Below are positions 3,781 through 5,185 of a stretch of DNA of 5,185 nt, one piece after another. Source of the stretch: Bacteroidota bacterium (GTDB lineage Bacteria; Bacteroidota; Ignavibacteria; SZUA-365); assembly GCA_023432805.1 (NCBI GenBank), contig JAEYUG010000001.1:1-5185 (forward strand). The letters run 5' to 3'. The stretch's first letter is position 1, and each line of letters opens with the position of its first letter. Position numbers and translations under genes: made by a program. The notes beneath the pieces are model-generated. The model saw only the letters and a program-made list of their open reading frames with translations, ran no database searches and was not told the origin of the DNA.

Positions 3781-5185
3781 TCACCGCAGCACCAGCCGGC
3801 GGTGGAGAGACTTCCCCCCTGCCGTGAGCGTCGCGACATACACGCCCGGTGGCAGCGCGCCCGCGTCGAACACACGCTGGTGTGATCCCCCCTCGAGCAT
3901 CTCCCCATCACTCAGCAGCGCCACCTCGCGACCGAGCAGATCGCGCACCGCCAGCCGCACCCGCATCGACGAAGCGAGCGTGAAGGGAAGCACCGTCTCT
4001 CCGCTGAAGGGATTCGGATGGTTCGCGCCGAGCGTGCATGCATCGGGCACTCCTGCACCGTCGACGGAATGGGGAATGCTCACCTGAAAACGTGCCGTCC
4101 ATCCGACGGGCGTGGCGCCCGCGGTCGGTCCGTCGGACACGCGCTCCTCATCGCCGTCGCTCGCGACGACGTACCACATCAGGTCATACTGCTGGGTGTG
4201 CGACCCCGCCAGAGACCAGATGATACCGATCAGCTCGTCATCGTAGATCACCAGCGTGGTGTCGCGTGCGCCATTGTTCGCCGGCCGCCGCGCGCCCACC
4301 ACCCGATGCGCAAGGTCGGTGAACACGACCGTGTAGCGCACATCGTCGGAACGACGCTCCGTGTCGTCGCGCCGCACGAGGATGTTCGTGTAGGGATCCA
4401 CCGGCTCGGCCCGATGCCAGCGAAAGGTCGTCGTGCACGAGGCGCATTGGTACTGGACGAACTGCCGCGCATTCTCATGCTGCGGCGACGCAAGCGCAAA
4501 CCGCGACGGGGGATGCGGCAGCACTTCGAACGCGCCTGAACGTCCCGTGAGCATCGGATCGTCGTCGGTGTAGACCACCAGCCACTGCAGCGTCGCATCG
4601 GGCGCGCGTCGCTCCATGGTCGACGACAGCAGCAACGAGGTCGCGCCCGCGATCATGTGCACCCCGCGCGTGAGATCCGTCGCACCGCTCGCGTCGCTGC
4701 GGTCGAACTCCCCCGGAAATCGCGCCGTCGCCCGCACGAGCAGCGTGTCGGTGGTCGGGTTCAGGAAACGATCCCGCGGCACGAGCAGCACTTCATAGGG
4801 ACGCCGCAGATACACCTGCGCACTGTCGGTGGCGAAGGTGATGTCGACGAGGATGTCTGCGGATGCACCGGCCACGAACGCGTACGCGGTGCTTCGCATA
4901 CCCGCCGCACCCGCCTGCGGAAGCACCTCGATGACGAGTCCCGTATCAGCGCGCGAATGCCGGAGGCAGAGGCGCACCTGTCCGAGGGAGTCGAAGGTTG
5001 CGGCGGGAAGCAGCCATGCATCGGCATCCGTACGTGGGAGCTCGACGCCGCCGACCGGGATGCGGCTCCAGCTGAACGCGTCGGGGTCGGCGCTCCACGA
5101 CCGCGCGCTCGTGTCGGTGTTGGCTGAGTGTGCTGCCGGTGTGTGCAGCAGGACGCTGCTTTCGATACCGGTGGTGTTCCAGTCG
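3781..5185 (-). CDS. Type IX secretion cargo, C-terminal part (5' end outside the window)
   Basis: The frame is open from the window edge to the stop, giving 467 visible residues; a GTG at 4977 is internal and not a real start. The last 83 residues (3784-4032) form a type A sorting domain of the type IX (Por) secretion system: LGANHPNPFSGET, VRDLLGREVALL, FDAGALPPGVYVATL and a basic end, HRRLVLR. Such domains direct a protein through the outer membrane and are removed when the cargo is released or attached to the cell surface. The middle part (about visible residues 244-369) has the strand pattern of fibronectin III/Ig-like modules, for example TFRWHRAEPVD and YDLMWYVVASDG. A CxxC (residues 247 and 250) lies just before it. 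No catalytic motif is visible; adhesin, structural protein or the tail of an enzyme are all possible. Confidence 0.88.
   Translation of the reverse strand, partial: DWNTTGIESSVLLHTPAAHSANTDTSARSWSADPDAFSWSRIPVGGVELPRTDADAWLLPAATFDSLGQVRLCLRHSRADTGLVIEVLPQAGAAGMRSTAYAFVAGASADILVDITFATDSAQVYLRRPYEVLLVPRDRFLNPTTDTLLVRATARFPGEFDRSDASGATDLTRGVHMIAGATSLLLSSTMERRAPDATLQWLVVYTDDDPMLTGRSGAFEVLPHPPSRFALASPQHENARQFVQYQCASCTTTFRWHRAEPVDPYTNILVRRDDTERRSDDVRYTVVFTDLAHRVVGARRPANNGARDTTLVIYDDELIGIIWSLAGSHTQQYDLMWYVVASDGDEERVSDGPTAGATPVGWTARFQVSIPHSVDGAGVPDACTLGANHPNPFSGETVLPFTLASSMRVRLAVRDLLGREVALLSDGEMLEGGSHQRVFDAGALPPGVYVATLTAGGKSLHRRLVLR

Noticed and set aside
4018..4539. Plus-strand open frame of 173 residues
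   Set aside because: It is antisense to the well-supported type IX cargo gene and has no domain or ribosome site of its own.
4975..4977. GTG as the start of the sorting-domain gene
   Set aside because: The frame continues without stop to the end of the window with sensible composition, and no signal peptide follows this codon.

Overview
The window is about 5.2 kb of GC-rich bacterial DNA. The strongest taxonomic marker is a complete C-terminal sorting domain of the type IX secretion system on the last gene. This system is confined in practice to the Bacteroidota-Chlorobiota (FCB) assemblage. With the high GC content this points to a lineage such as Kapabacteria, Ignavibacteria or Rhodothermia rather than a low-GC gut Bacteroides; the exact lineage is inference.

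Layout. Positions 3-1012 are a self-contained REP-transposase cassette. A 205-residue REP-associated tyrosine transposase (RAYT, + strand, 247-864) is flanked by two inward-pointing arrays of a 29-bp hairpin unit: five copies on the left, and four on the right in inverted orientation. The right array ends in three tandem 11-bp half-units. Next comes a two-gene minus-strand operon (1803 to 1010): a stand-alone NifU C-terminal (Fe-S carrier) protein, then, after a 2-bp gap, a secreted TonB C-terminal-domain protein with a coiled-coil tail. A divergent intergenic region separates it from a plus-strand ClC-type anion channel/transporter with paired CBS domains (1923-3704). The 76 bp between the clc stop codon and the convergent next gene hold two more copies of the hairpin in opposite orientation, as an isolated pair. 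The rest (5185 to 3781, minus strand) is the C-terminal 467 residues of a secreted, type IX-sorted beta-rich protein whose N-terminus lies outside the window.

The most interesting signal is the relation between the hairpin repeat and gene ends. In all three cases where the adjoining gene is visible (TonB-domain gene, clc, sorting-domain gene), the stop codon TGA is followed within 1-6 bases by a repeat in the same orientation relative to the gene. For two of these the stop codon is the TGA of the element's own outer sequence TGAAAGG. The left array starts with the same TGAAAG at position 3, which predicts a plus-strand gene ending there. This suggests a RAYT/REP family that places or maintains its hairpins as 3'-end ornaments of genes, with the cassette as its probable source. 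The metabolic genes (Fe-S carrier, TonB-domain protein, anion transporter, secreted protein) do not form an obvious common pathway.
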